A stretch of 64,000 nt of DNA from Alteraurantiacibacter buctensis (GTDB taxonomy: Bacteria > Pseudomonadota > Alphaproteobacteria > Sphingomonadales > Sphingomonadaceae). How positions within the stretch are numbered: the stretch's first letter is position 1; each line of letters begins with the position of its first letter. This document shows positions 52,335 to 61,177 of the stretch, one piece after another. A program made the translations under genes and the position numbers. Location of the stretch: NCBI RefSeq assembly GCF_009827655.1, contig NZ_WTYV01000002.1, positions 372,657 to 436,656 of the forward strand, read 5' to 3'. The notes below the pieces were generated by a model. That model was not told the origin of the DNA. It made no database searches and saw nothing but the letters and a program-made list of their open reading frames with translations.

Positions 52335-52904
52335 ATGTTCCACCGCACGCAGAGACTGTTCCTGCGCCCCCCGTTCCCGGAGGACTGGCGCGAGGTTTAC
52401 CGTGGCATCAACGATGCCGGCGTGGTGCGGATGCTGGCCCGTGCTCCGTGGCCCTACATGCCGGAAGACGCGCAGGACTATTGCTCCGCCGCGCGCGATC
52501 CGCAGGACCTGCGGCTGGCAATAGCCCTGCCGGGGCATGACGGCGCACCGCTGATCGGGCAGATCGGACTGGACTGCGGGGCGGAGGTGCCGGAAGTCGG
52601 CTATTGGATCGCGCGTGGCTATCGCGGGCAGGGCTATGCTACCGAGGCCTTGCACGGGGTGCTGCAGATGGCACGGGCGCTGGGCGTGCGGCGGGTGGAA
52701 GCCGGGCATTACCTGGACAATCCCGCCAGCGGCGCGGTGCTGCGCAAGGCCGGTTTCGTGGAGACGGGCGAGGTTCGCCCCACCCATGCCCTGGGCCGGG
52801 GCGGGCAACTGGTGCTCGCGCGGCGCTATGCGATCGACCTTGGTGGCGGAGAGCCGGAAGGCGACATGGACGGTTGCCGCGAAGACGTGCGCAAACCGGC
52901 GTGA
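52335..52904 (+). CDS. GNAT family N-acetyltransferase
   Basis: The protein has 189 residues of the RimJ/RimL-like group: QRLFLRPPFPEDWREVYRGI at the start, YWIARGYRGQGYATEALHGVLQ as acetyl-CoA loop, and NPASGAVLRKAGFVETG. The substrate is not known; relatives acetylate protein N-termini or small amines. It lies after rpmA, in many sphingomonads just before obgE. Its end is convergent with the hydrolase gene. Confidence 0.9.
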   Translation: MFHRTQRLFLRPPFPEDWREVYRGINDAGVVRMLARAPWPYMPEDAQDYCSAARDPQDLRLAIALPGHDGAPLIGQIGLDCGAEVPEVGYWIARGYRGQGYATEALHGVLQMARALGVRRVEAGHYLDNPASGAVLRKAGFVETGEVRPTHALGRGGQLVLARRYAIDLGGGEPEGDMDGCREDVRKPA

Positions 52905-52910
52905 ACGGCC

Positions 52911-53750
52911 CTAGCGCGCCGACTGGATCAGCGCCCGGTCATCCACCTGCCATGGGTGGAACCCGGGCCTGAACCAGGTCGCCCACGCGGGGAAGGTGCG
53001 GCGCAGGATGCCGGGCCTGCCCCACAGGTAGGCCGCCAGCCGCCAGCGGGCGCGCCAGCCGGTGATGCCATCCTGCGCCAGCAGTTCCAGCGCGTCGATC
53101 CAGCGGTTGCGCAGGAAGCGGCAGGTCACATCGCCCATTACCACCGCGCGCATCAGCCAGCGGCGGAAGGGTGGCAGGCTGCGGGTGGCGTGGACCCAGG
53201 TATCGAAGGCCACCGCCTTGTGCTCGATCTCCTCCACCGCATGCCATTGCCACAGGGCCACCGTCTCCTCGTCTGCCGTGCCGAAATGGTCGGGGTGGGC
53301 CAGGAACTGGTGCGCGAAGATCGCCGTGAAATGCTCCAGCGCGCAAGTGATGGTCAGTTGTACCAGCGGCGGCAGGCTTTGCGTCATCGCCACCAGCGCG
53401 GCCACGCGGGCATCGATGGCGGCCAGGGCATAGCCGGCCTCCACCGCCGCGCGGTTGAAGGCCAGGTGCTCGCGGCTGTGGTTCACTTCCTGGCGGATAA
53501 AATCGCGAATCTCCTCCGCCAGCACAGGCGGCACGCCATCACGATGGGCTTTCACCGCATCGATGAACATCGCCTCGCCGCGCGGGAAGCTGGCGGAAAG
53601 GGCGGTGAACCAGGCGGTGGCAACAGGATCGCCGTCCAGCCAGTGGCGCTCGGCCCCCTCCCGTCGGAAGCGCCGGTCGCGCACGGTCAGGCCAGATGGC
53701 TTGCGGGGACTGGCGGCTGCCCGTAGGTCGGCATGGATGGCTGCTGTCAT
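52911..53750 (-). CDS. Metal-dependent hydrolase-like protein (PF10118 type)
   Basis: The protein has 279 residues, mostly helical. Potential di-metal ligands are in IRQEVNHSREHLAFNRA, CALEHFTAIFAHQFL and WQWHAVEEIEHKAVAFDTW, a ferritin-like spacing of Glu and His residues. The family is annotated as predicted metal-dependent hydrolase; related proteins may be di-iron oxygenases. It is divergent from a TetR regulator with a palindrome between them, so it is a probable target of that regulator. Confidence 0.83.
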   Translation of the reverse strand: MTAAIHADLRAAASPRKPSGLTVRDRRFRREGAERHWLDGDPVATAWFTALSASFPRGEAMFIDAVKAHRDGVPPVLAEEIRDFIRQEVNHSREHLAFNRAAVEAGYALAAIDARVAALVAMTQSLPPLVQLTITCALEHFTAIFAHQFLAHPDHFGTADEETVALWQWHAVEEIEHKAVAFDTWVHATRSLPPFRRWLMRAVVMGDVTCRFLRNRWIDALELLAQDGITGWRARWRLAAYLWGRPGILRRTFPAWATWFRPGFHPWQVDDRALIQSAR

Positions 53751-53770
53751 GTGGTCGATATGGATTTAAC

Positions 53771-53784
53771 TGACATAGATGTCA
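53771..53784. promoter_or_regulatory. Probable TetR operator overlapping the tetR start codon
   Basis: TGACATAGATGTCA has perfect 6-bp arms around AG. It covers the ATG (53779-53781) of the TetR gene and lies 21 nt from the start of the divergent hydrolase gene. Binding there could block both genes. Confidence 0.55.
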
Positions 53785-54375
53785 ATAAGGCGCAGACTTA
53801 GCCCCGAGGAAAGCCGCGCGGCCGCGCTGGAGGCAGCGCGCCAATTGCTGATGGAGGCGGGGCCGCAGGCGGTTACGCTGAAGGCCGTGGCGGCGCGGAT
53901 CGGGCGCACCCACGCCAACCTGCTGCACCACTTCGGCTCGGCATCGGGCCTGCAGAAAGCGCTGGCCGCCCACATCGCCGGTACGGTGTGCGATGCCATC
54001 GGCGAGGCGGTGCGCGGCGAGCGGACCGGCAAGAGTACCCAGCGCCAGGCGGTGGACCTGGCCTTCGATGCCTTCGACAAGGAAGGTGGCGGCGCGCTGG
54101 CAAGCTGGATGCTGCTGTCCGGCAACGAGGACGCGCTGGACCCGATCGTGGAGACGATCCATCAACTGGTGGATGAACTGCACCCGGCCGAAGGCGGCCA
54201 CAGCGCCGACCGCACGATGCATGAGGCGACCTATACGCTGGTGCTGCTGGCGCTGGGCGATGCCTTGATGGGCGAGCGGCTGGCCGAATCACTAAAGGTG
54301 GATCGGGCCACAGGCCGCGAGCGGGCGACCGCGATGGTGCTGGCCTCGCTGGCGAAGATGCAGGGGCGGGGTTAG
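53779..54375 (+). CDS. TetR family transcriptional regulator
   Basis: The protein has 198 residues. The N-terminal HTH is ALEAARQLLMEAGPQAVTLKAVAARIGRTHANLLHHFGS. The ligand domain is helical with no close relative known to me. The start codon lies inside a palindrome, and the AT-rich start region gives a poor ribosome site, which would suit a tightly autoregulated or leaderless gene. Its stop overlaps that of the convergent ygfZ. Confidence 0.9.
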   Translation: MSIRRRLSPEESRAAALEAARQLLMEAGPQAVTLKAVAARIGRTHANLLHHFGSASGLQKALAAHIAGTVCDAIGEAVRGERTGKSTQRQAVDLAFDAFDKEGGGALASWMLLSGNEDALDPIVETIHQLVDELHPAEGGHSADRTMHEATYTLVLLALGDALMGERLAESLKVDRATGRERATAMVLASLAKMQGRG

Positions 54376-55139
54376 GCGCTCTCGCCCTCCGCCCCCCGCG
54401 TCACCCAGTGCGGCAGCACCCCGGCGGGAATATCCTCCACCCGCAGGTGATCCACCGCCAGCTCGAGGTCGCGATAGATCGCCTTGTTGCGCTCAGGGTT
54501 GGAGAACGCCAGCGGCACCACCACCAGCCGCCGGTTCACCTTGCTGCGCCAGTTCATCCGCGCGGTGTTTTCCTGCCCGATATAGCAGCCCTTGGTGAAG
54601 CTGACGCCGTTCAGTTCGCCCGCGTTGGTTTCCAGCCACAGCAGGTCACCCATTTCGGCGCGGCCTTCGGGCACGCCCAGCGCCAGCCGGTGGGCGAGGT
54701 ATTCGTCATCGATGCCTTCGCCGGTTGGGGGCAGGTGCAACAGCGAGCGGAAGCCAAGCTCAGGCAGGCGCGGATCGGTGCCCTTGGCCTCTTCCTCCTC
54801 GGTTTCCGGCCGCGCCCAGGAAACGTGGGCATTGGGCTCCACCGCGATCTCCAGCTTGCGGCGCAAGCGATATTTGCTGAGCGTGGCTACCAGTTCATCG
54901 GCCAGCTGCGCCTCGCAATCCAGCAGCAGGCCGGGGCCATTGGGCGTTTCCAGCGGCCACACGAACAGGTCGAACAGCGTTTTGCCCTGCGCCGTCAGCA
55001 GCCCGGCATAGACGCAGTAACCCGGCTTCAGCGCGGCAACATCGTTGGTTACCAGGCCCTGCAGGAAGGCCACGGCATCTTCGGACGGATCAAGCGGGAC
55101 GATGCGCACCAGGGCGCGCTTCAGGAGGGGGCGGCTCAT
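54372..55139 (-). CDS. ygfZ: YgfZ/GcvT-like folate-binding protein
   Basis: The protein has 255 residues from ATG 55139 (MSRPLLKRALVRI). The signature KGCYIGQENTARMNWRSKVNRRL includes the conserved Cys. The fold is that of GcvT. YgfZ helps repair or assemble some 4Fe-4S enzymes with tetrahydrofolate, for instance radical-SAM enzymes such as MoaA. ygfZ and pyrC diverge from a 97-nt gap, a common alphaproteobacterial arrangement. Confidence 0.9.
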   Translation of the reverse strand: MSRPLLKRALVRIVPLDPSEDAVAFLQGLVTNDVAALKPGYCVYAGLLTAQGKTLFDLFVWPLETPNGPGLLLDCEAQLADELVATLSKYRLRRKLEIAVEPNAHVSWARPETEEEEAKGTDPRLPELGFRSLLHLPPTGEGIDDEYLAHRLALGVPEGRAEMGDLLWLETNAGELNGVSFTKGCYIGQENTARMNWRSKVNRRLVVVPLAFSNPERNKAIYRDLELAVDHLRVEDIPAGVLPHWVTRGAEGESA

Positions 55140-55236
55140 GCCTGCCAAGGTGGCAGGTGCGCCCGCCAAATCAAGCGCGGCAAGGCCTTAAATCGGGGAC
55201 TGTCCCCGACTCGCGGGCTATGCCATGGGAACGCGC

Positions 55237-56271
55237 ATGACGACGAGCATCACCATCCGCCGCCCCGATGACTGGCACGTGCACCTGCGCGATGGCGCCA
55301 TGCTTGCAGGCGTGGTGGGCCACACGGCGCGCCAGTTTGCCCGCGCCATCGTGATGCCCAACCTGACCCCGCCGGTGACCGATGTGGCCAGCGCGGTCGC
55401 CTATCGGGATCGCATCCTCGCCGCCGTGCCTGCGGGCATGACCTTCACCCCGCTGCTGACCGCCTACCTGACCGACCGCAGCGATCCGGCGGAGCTGGTG
55501 CGCGGGCACGCGGAAGGCGTGTTCACCGCCGCCAAGCTCTATCCCGCCGGGGCCACGACCAATTCCGACAAGGGCGTGACCGATATCCGCAATATCGATA
55601 GCGTGCTGGAAGCGATGGCCGCAGCCGGGATGCCGCTGTGCGTCCACGGCGAGGTGACCCATGCCGATGTCGACGTGTTCGACCGCGAGGCGGTGTTTAT
55701 CGAGCAGGTGCTGGAGCCGCTGCTGGCGCGCATCCCCGGCCTGAGGGTGATTTTCGAGCATATCACCACGGCCGAAGCGGTGCAGTTCGTGGAAAGCGCC
55801 GGGGCCAACGTGGCCGCCACGATCACCCCGCAGCACCTGCACATCAACCGCAATGCGATGCTGGTGGGCGGCATCCGCCCGCACGCCTATTGCCTGCCCG
55901 TCGCCAAGCGCGAGACACACCGGCTGGCGCTGAGGAAGGCGGCCGTCAGCGGCAATCCCAAGTTCTTCCTGGGCACCGACAGCGCCCCGCACGCCCGCGA
56001 AACCAAGGAAAGCGCCTGCGGCTGCGCGGGCATTTTCAACGCCCCCTATGCGCTGGAAAGCTACCTGGTGGTGTTCGAACAGGAAGGCGCGATCGGCCGC
56101 TTCGAGGACTTCGCTTCGCGCTTCGGCCCGGCGTTCTACGGCTTAGCCGTCAACGAGGACACGGTGACGCTGGAGCGGGTGGAGCATGTGGTGCCGGCCT
56201 GCATCAGCGCGGGCGGGGCGGAACTGGTGCCGTTCCATGCGGGAGAGACGCTGGGGTGGCGGCTGGTTTGA
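55237..56271 (+). CDS. pyrC: Dihydroorotase (class II)
   Basis: The protein has 344 residues from ATG 55237, preceded by GGGA; an ATG at 55225 adds four residues. [16 protein letters not shown] has the first metal-binding His pair, [19 protein letters not shown] the carboxylated Lys, HGEV and FEHITT the later His residues, and [13 protein letters not shown] the Asp. It closes carbamoyl aspartate to dihydroorotate. It is the short E. coli-type enzyme. Confidence 0.95.
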   Translation: MTTSITIRRPDDWHVHLRDGAMLAGVVGHTARQFARAIVMPNLTPPVTDVASAVAYRDRILAAVPAGMTFTPLLTAYLTDRSDPAELVRGHAEGVFTAAKLYPAGATTNSDKGVTDIRNIDSVLEAMAAAGMPLCVHGEVTHADVDVFDREAVFIEQVLEPLLARIPGLRVIFEHITTAEAVQFVESAGANVAATITPQHLHINRNAMLVGGIRPHAYCLPVAKRETHRLALRKAAVSGNPKFFLGTDSAPHARETKESACGCAGIFNAPYALESYLVVFEQEGAIGRFEDFASRFGPAFYGLAVNEDTVTLERVEHVVPACISAGGAELVPFHAGETLGWRLV

Positions 56272-56281
56272 AGAGCCAGCG

Positions 56282-56530
56282 CTAGGGAATTTCGATGTTT
56301 TGCTCGGTGCCTGGTGGATGCTCTGTCAAGTCCATCGTCCACCCGTCATCGTTCGAAATGAGCTGAATATGAAAGCTAGGGCCCTTTCCGCCGCTATTCA
56401 TATACCAACAGTGGATGCGATTCCCCTCGACCGCTACAAACTCCACGAAGCTCATATCGACGTATGAGCCGATGTGCTCACTTATAGCTCCAGCTATGTC
56501 GAGTGAACTGATGCGTGCCGCAGGGGTCAT
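56282..56530 (-). CDS. Hypothetical protein with atypical base composition (82 aa)
   Basis: The frame reads MTPAARISSLDIAGAISEHI and ends EQNIEIP. It looks like a small alpha/beta protein with YVDMSFVEFVAVEGNRIHCWYM and FHIQLISNDDGWTMDLTEH strands. Codons such as ATA, AGT, TTT and GAC/GAT mixtures make it visibly less GC-rich than all neighbours. It lies 10 nt after pyrC, convergent. I do not recognise it; immunity-type or antitoxin-like small proteins often have this size, but nothing here shows such a role. Confidence 0.5.
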   Translation of the reverse strand: MTPAARISSLDIAGAISEHIGSYVDMSFVEFVAVEGNRIHCWYMNSGGKGPSFHIQLISNDDGWTMDLTEHPPGTEQNIEIP

Positions 56531-56553
56531 GCCGCATCCTCACACGCCCAGCT

Positions 56554-57489
56554 TCAATCGGCAATTGGATTGTCAGGAGTGGGCTGATTGGCCCTCCGCC
56601 CCCGCAGCATCGCCCAGGTAAACAGCCCCGCCGCCAGCCAGATCATCACGTAACACGCTGCCTGTGCGGGTTTTAGCGGTTCGCCGAACACGGTCAGGCC
56701 CAGAATGAACACCAGCGTGGGACTGAGGAACTGGAGGAAGCCGATCACGGTATAGGGCAGGGCGCGGGCGGCGGTGGCGAACATGATCAGCGGGACGGCA
56801 GTCATGATCCCGCTGCCTGCCACGGCCGTAGCCACCAGCGGGCCTTGCTCCAGCGCGCTGCCTTGGGGGCCAGCGGCGTACCAGCCGACCACGGCCAGCG
56901 ACAGCGGCATCAGGATCAGCGTCTCCAGCGTCAGGCCCACCACCGGGCCGGCCTGCACGGTCTTGCGCAACAGGCCATAGGTGCCGAAAGTCAGCGCCAT
57001 CGCCAGGCTCAGCCACAGCGTCGTCAGCGCGCCCAGCGCCAGCGCGCCCACGCCCACCCCGGCCAGCAGGACCGCGCCCCATTGCAGGCGGTTCAGCCGC
57101 TCACCCAGGAACACCATGCCCAGCAGCATCATCACCAGCGGCAGGATGTAATAGCCCAGGCTGGCGGCATAGACGTGGCCGGTCTGGATCGCCTGCACAT
57201 AGAGGAACCAGTTGACCCCGATCAGCGCCGCCGTGCCCAGCAAGGTCAGCATCGCCCGCCGGTCGCGCACCACGGCGCGCAGTTCCGCGAAAGTGCCGGT
57301 CCACCACAGCGCGATCAGGCACAGCGGCAGGGTGAAGACCAGCCGCCATGCGACGAATTCCAGCGCCGGCACATCGTGCACCAGCAGCAGGTACAGCGGC
57401 ATCAGCCCCCAGAAGCCGTGGGCGATCAGCGAGTAAACGAGTCCACGTTGCTGCGAGACGGGCGGGGCGGGGGCGGCGGTGCTGCTCAT
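56554..57489 (-). CDS. RarD-type EamA family transporter
   Basis: The protein has 311 residues from ATG 57489, with ten membrane helices in two EamA repeats. GLVYSLIAHGFWGLMPLYLLLV and WRLVFTLPLCLIAL are RarD marks, and YTVIGFLQFLSPTLVFILGL lies in the second repeat. RarD proteins are probable drug/metabolite exporters; the first member was linked to chloramphenicol sensitivity. It is divergent from a lipoprotein gene. Confidence 0.9.
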   Translation of the reverse strand: MSSTAAPAPPVSQQRGLVYSLIAHGFWGLMPLYLLLVHDVPALEFVAWRLVFTLPLCLIALWWTGTFAELRAVVRDRRAMLTLLGTAALIGVNWFLYVQAIQTGHVYAASLGYYILPLVMMLLGMVFLGERLNRLQWGAVLLAGVGVGALALGALTTLWLSLAMALTFGTYGLLRKTVQAGPVVGLTLETLILMPLSLAVVGWYAAGPQGSALEQGPLVATAVAGSGIMTAVPLIMFATAARALPYTVIGFLQFLSPTLVFILGLTVFGEPLKPAQAACYVMIWLAAGLFTWAMLRGRRANQPTPDNPIAD

Positions 57490-57548
57490 CACACCCCTGC
57501 TAGGCGCGTTAAGCGGGCCTTGGCAATTGCCTGCTAGGGCGATGGGCC

Positions 57549-58238
57549 ATGAACCCGCGCCGCGCCTTTCCTTGCTGCCTGATGCCTGCGCTTGCCCTGG
57601 TGCTTGCCGGGTGCAGCGGCGGGGCGGAGGAGACGGGCGCGGTGGCAGACCACTCCGATCCCCTGATGGCCGCTGCGCTGGCCGGTCCGATCATGATCGA
57701 TGCCGACATGGTCGATCGTAACGGCGCCAACCAGCTCGCCAGCTTTGCCGATGCCGACGGCTCGATGCCGCGCCCTGACGTTGGGCCGGAAGCGGCGGCA
57801 CGGGCGCGGGCTCAGGCGCTGGAACTGGTCGGCGGCAGCGTGGCCTTGCGCCCTGTGCCGGAACCGGCCGATGGTGCCCCTGCTGCCGATCCCGCGCTGG
57901 CCCGCTGCGCCGGACAGGCGCGCCCCGGCTTCCGCTGGGCGGCGGTGATGCCGCAGGCCTTCCCCGTCTATCCGCAAGGCGCGGTGCTGGAAGCGGCAGG
58001 CAGCGATGCCCCCGGCTGTCGCTTCCGCGCGGTCAGCTTTGCCACGGCTGTTGCAGTGGAGGACGTGCTGGCCTTCTATGCCACCCGAGCCTCGGCTTCG
58101 GGATATGGCGTGCAGCACACCAGCCATGACGGGGAAAACGTGCTGGCAGGCGGCGGCTCCGATGGGCGGCTGCAGGTGCGGGTGCGCGCGGGCGAGGGCG
58201 GCCTGACCGAGGTGGACCTGGTCACGCTGGAGAGCTGA
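57549..58238 (+). CDS. Hypothetical lipoprotein
   Basis: The protein has 229 residues. The lipobox VLAGC is at residue 22. The mature part begins Ala/Glu-rich and has ARCAGQARPGFRWAAVMPQAFPVYP and CRFRAVSFATAVAVEDVLAFY, with a repeated pair of Cys residues that could form a disulfide. The second half is beta-rich and is known to me only from unnamed sphingomonad proteins. It ends 3 nt before the convergent astD. Confidence 0.75.
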   Translation: MNPRRAFPCCLMPALALVLAGCSGGAEETGAVADHSDPLMAAALAGPIMIDADMVDRNGANQLASFADADGSMPRPDVGPEAAARARAQALELVGGSVALRPVPEPADGAPAADPALARCAGQARPGFRWAAVMPQAFPVYPQGAVLEAAGSDAPGCRFRAVSFATAVAVEDVLAFYATRASASGYGVQHTSHDGENVLAGGGSDGRLQVRVRAGEGGLTEVDLVTLES

Positions 58239-58241
58239 GAC

Positions 58242-59708
58242 CTATTCCCTGAAGCCCACGCCAACCATGGCGCGCGGCTGCTCCATCTCGCTGCTGGCCA
58301 CCGGATAGGCGCAATAGTCTGCCGCATAGAAGGCCGCCGGGCGGTGGTTGCCCGAAAAGCCTACCCCGCCGAAGGGGGCATTGCTGCTGGCCCCGTTGGT
58401 GGGCCGGTTCCAGTTGACGATCCCGGCGCGGATATTGGCCCAGAAGCGGTTGTACTGGTCCGGCGTGCCGCCCACCAGGCTGGCGGACAGGCCGAAGCGG
58501 GTGCGGTTGGCCTCGGCAATCGCCTGGTCGAAATCGTCCACCCTGATCACCTGCAACAGCGGGCCGAACAGTTCAACGTCGGGCCGCTCGGCCATGCCGG
58601 TAATATCGACGATGCCGGGGGTCAGGAACGGCAGGCTGTCATGCGGGCGGCGCAGGTGGGTGATCGGACGGCCGCCGTTGGACAGGAAGTAGAGGAAGCT
58701 CTCGGTCAACTGGTCGGCGGCCTGGTTGTCGATCACCGGACCCATGAAGGGCTGCGGATCATCGAACGGGCCGCCGATGATCATGCGATCGACCAGCGTT
58801 TTCACCTCGCCCATCACGGCATCGTACATGTCTGCCTTGATGACCAGGCGGCGCGCGGCGGTGCAGCGCTGGCCGGCACTGGTAAAGGCGCTCTGCATCA
58901 CCAAGGCGGCGGCATCCTTGACCAGCGGCGTGTCCCACACCACCAGCGGGTTGTTGCCGCCCATTTCCAGCGCCAGGATCTTGCCCGGATCGGTGGCCAG
59001 CCGCTTGTTGATGGCGATGCCGACCTGGGCCGAGCCGGTGAACAGCACCCCGTCCACGTCGGGATGGGCGACCAGCGCCTTGCCTTCCTCCGGCCCGCCA
59101 ATCAGCAGTTGCACGCAGGCTGCGGGAATGCCGGCGCGATTGAAATACAGCATCAGCCGCTCGCCCACGGCAGGTGTCTTCTCGGATGGCTTCAGGATCA
59201 CCACGTTGCCGGCGATCAGTGCGGGTACGATGTGGCCGTTGGGCAGGTGCGCGGGGAAGTTGTACGGCCCCAGCACGGCCATCACCCCGTGCGGCTTGTG
59301 GCGCACGGCAGCGCTGCCCTGCAGCCCTGCATCCAGCCGCTTCTGTCCGGTCCGCTCGACATAGGCGGAAACGGAGATTTCCACCTTGTTGATCACCGAT
59401 TCCACCTCGGTGCGGGCTTCCCACAGGGGCTTGCCGGTTTCCCGCGCGATCAGCTGGGCAAAGTCTTCCTGCTCCTTGCGCACTTCGTTGGCGAAGCGGC
59501 GGACCAGTTCGATGCGGTTGGCCAGCGGCTTGGCCGCCCATTGCGGCCAGGCGCGGCGCGCGCGGCCCACGGTGGCATCGACATCGCCATACTTGCCGCG
59601 CCACAGTTCATCCCCGTTGGCGGGTTCGTAGGACACCAGCTCTGGAGTGGACAAGGGGCGGAGACCTTTACTGGATGTGGCGGAAGTTACAGCGGTAACG
59701 GTTTGCAT
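58242..59708 (-). CDS. astD: N-succinylglutamate 5-semialdehyde dehydrogenase
   Basis: The protein has 488 residues and oxidises succinylglutamate semialdehyde with NAD in the AST arginine-degradation pathway. VLGPYNFPAHLPNGHIVPAL and ALEMGGNNPLVVWDTP are AstD signatures; the catalytic Cys is in SAGQRCTAARRLV. Other ast genes are not in the window, so they lie elsewhere or the enzyme serves another aldehyde. Confidence 0.92.
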   Translation of the reverse strand: MQTVTAVTSATSSKGLRPLSTPELVSYEPANGDELWRGKYGDVDATVGRARRAWPQWAAKPLANRIELVRRFANEVRKEQEDFAQLIARETGKPLWEARTEVESVINKVEISVSAYVERTGQKRLDAGLQGSAAVRHKPHGVMAVLGPYNFPAHLPNGHIVPALIAGNVVILKPSEKTPAVGERLMLYFNRAGIPAACVQLLIGGPEEGKALVAHPDVDGVLFTGSAQVGIAINKRLATDPGKILALEMGGNNPLVVWDTPLVKDAAALVMQSAFTSAGQRCTAARRLVIKADMYDAVMGEVKTLVDRMIIGGPFDDPQPFMGPVIDNQAADQLTESFLYFLSNGGRPITHLRRPHDSLPFLTPGIVDITGMAERPDVELFGPLLQVIRVDDFDQAIAEANRTRFGLSASLVGGTPDQYNRFWANIRAGIVNWNRPTNGASSNAPFGGVGFSGNHRPAAFYAADYCAYPVASSEMEQPRAMVGVGFRE

Positions 59709-59758
59709 GGCCAGACACCACTAGTTGGCGCTTGCGTCAATATGGTGTGAAAGCTGGG

Positions 59759-61108
59759 TTAAGAGATACTTTCCATCTGCTGTGGCCACAGGTGGCCTGC
59801 CGGGACGGGCGGTTCGCCCAGGTCGCGGCCCAGCGCGTGCAGGCGGGCGACCTTGGCGTGCAGGGGCTCCCAGTCGTCCTGTTCGGCGATGGCGGCCCAG
59901 ATGGTTTCCACTTCGTCGATCAGCATGGCTTCGGGTTCGCCCGACATGCCCCGCTGGCGGTGGAACCACAGGTCCGGCCCGATGCCCTGTTCGCGCATTT
60001 CTACCTCGGCGCTGGCAACCAGGGCGGCGTCAGCCTCCGGCCCCTGGCTGGCGCGGCCCAGCCGCCACAGGAAGCGGCGCATCATGGCTGCCTCGTACAG
60101 TGGGCCGAAGCGGTCGAGCGCGGCAATCAGCCCTTCGGCCTCCACCAGCGGGCGCAGGGCAATGGCCAGTTGCCTCAGGTTCCAGCGGATCGCGCCCGGC
60201 TGCCGGCCAAAGGCATAGAGGCCGTGATCGTCGAAATAGGCGGCGGTAAACTCCGGCTCCCACCGGGGCAGCCAGCGCCACGGGCCATAGTCGAAACTCT
60301 CGCCCGAAATGTTCATGTTGTCGGTGTTGAGCACGCCGTGGACGAAGCCTGCCACCATGTAGCTGGCGGCAAGGTCGGCCATCCGCTCCACCGCCAGGTG
60401 CATCAGGCGCACCGCCGGCTGGTCACCATCGGGCGCATCGGCGGGCGGGGGCGGGCCGGGGTATTGCTGCAGGGCATAGTCCACCAGCAGGGCCAGGTGC
60501 TCGTTCTGGCCCAGTGCGGCCAGTCGCTGGAAGCTGCCGATGCGGATATGGCCGTGCGACAGGCGGGTGAGCACGGCGGAGCGGGTGGGGCTGGGCTCGT
60601 CCCCGCGCACCAGCTCCTCGCCCGTTTCGATCACGGCAAAGGTCTTGCTGGTATAGACGCCCAGCGCTTCGAGCATCTCGGTGGCCAGAATTTCGCGCAC
60701 TGCGCCCTTCAGCGTCAGCCGCCCGTCCGCCGTGCGGCTGTAAGGGGTGCGGCCCGAACCTTTGGTGCCGAGGTCCAGCAACCGACCGTCACCATCACGC
60801 ATCTGGGCATAGAGGAACCCGCGTCCGTCCCCCAGATCGGGGTTGTACACGCGGAACTGATGCCCGTGATAGCGCAGCGCCAGCGGCTGCGGCAGGTTGT
60901 CGGGAAGCGGATCGAAGGCGCTGAAATGGCGGGTGAAATCGGCATCGGGCAGGCCCGCCAGGCCCACCGCCTTGTCCCACCGGGCATTGCGGAAGCGCAG
61001 CGTGGCCTGCGGAAACCGGGCCGGTGGCACGGCATCGCCCAGCCATGGCGCGACAGCCAGAATTTGCGGATCGGGCGCGTAGGGGGCGGCTTGCGGTTCG
61101 GCGCGCAT
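59759..61108 (-). CDS. selO: Protein adenylyltransferase SelO (YdiU family)
   Basis: The protein has 449 residues with the pseudokinase-like SelO fold. YHGHQFRVYNPDLGDGR and DLGTKGSGRTPYSRTADGR form the nucleotide region, with HGVLNTDNMNISGESFDYGP the metal and catalytic loop. SelO attaches AMP to Ser, Thr or Tyr of proteins, with a role in redox stress. The C-terminus ends QMESIS, without the Cys or Sec found near the end of many homologues. Confidence 0.94.
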   Translation of the reverse strand: MRAEPQAAPYAPDPQILAVAPWLGDAVPPARFPQATLRFRNARWDKAVGLAGLPDADFTRHFSAFDPLPDNLPQPLALRYHGHQFRVYNPDLGDGRGFLYAQMRDGDGRLLDLGTKGSGRTPYSRTADGRLTLKGAVREILATEMLEALGVYTSKTFAVIETGEELVRGDEPSPTRSAVLTRLSHGHIRIGSFQRLAALGQNEHLALLVDYALQQYPGPPPPADAPDGDQPAVRLMHLAVERMADLAASYMVAGFVHGVLNTDNMNISGESFDYGPWRWLPRWEPEFTAAYFDDHGLYAFGRQPGAIRWNLRQLAIALRPLVEAEGLIAALDRFGPLYEAAMMRRFLWRLGRASQGPEADAALVASAEVEMREQGIGPDLWFHRQRGMSGEPEAMLIDEVETIWAAIAEQDDWEPLHAKVARLHALGRDLGEPPVPAGHLWPQQMESIS

Positions 61109-61177
61109 CTGGCATTAGTGGGGGCGCAAGCGGCGCGGCGCAAGGCTGGCCGTCAGGAAGGGCGCAAGATTACCCGC

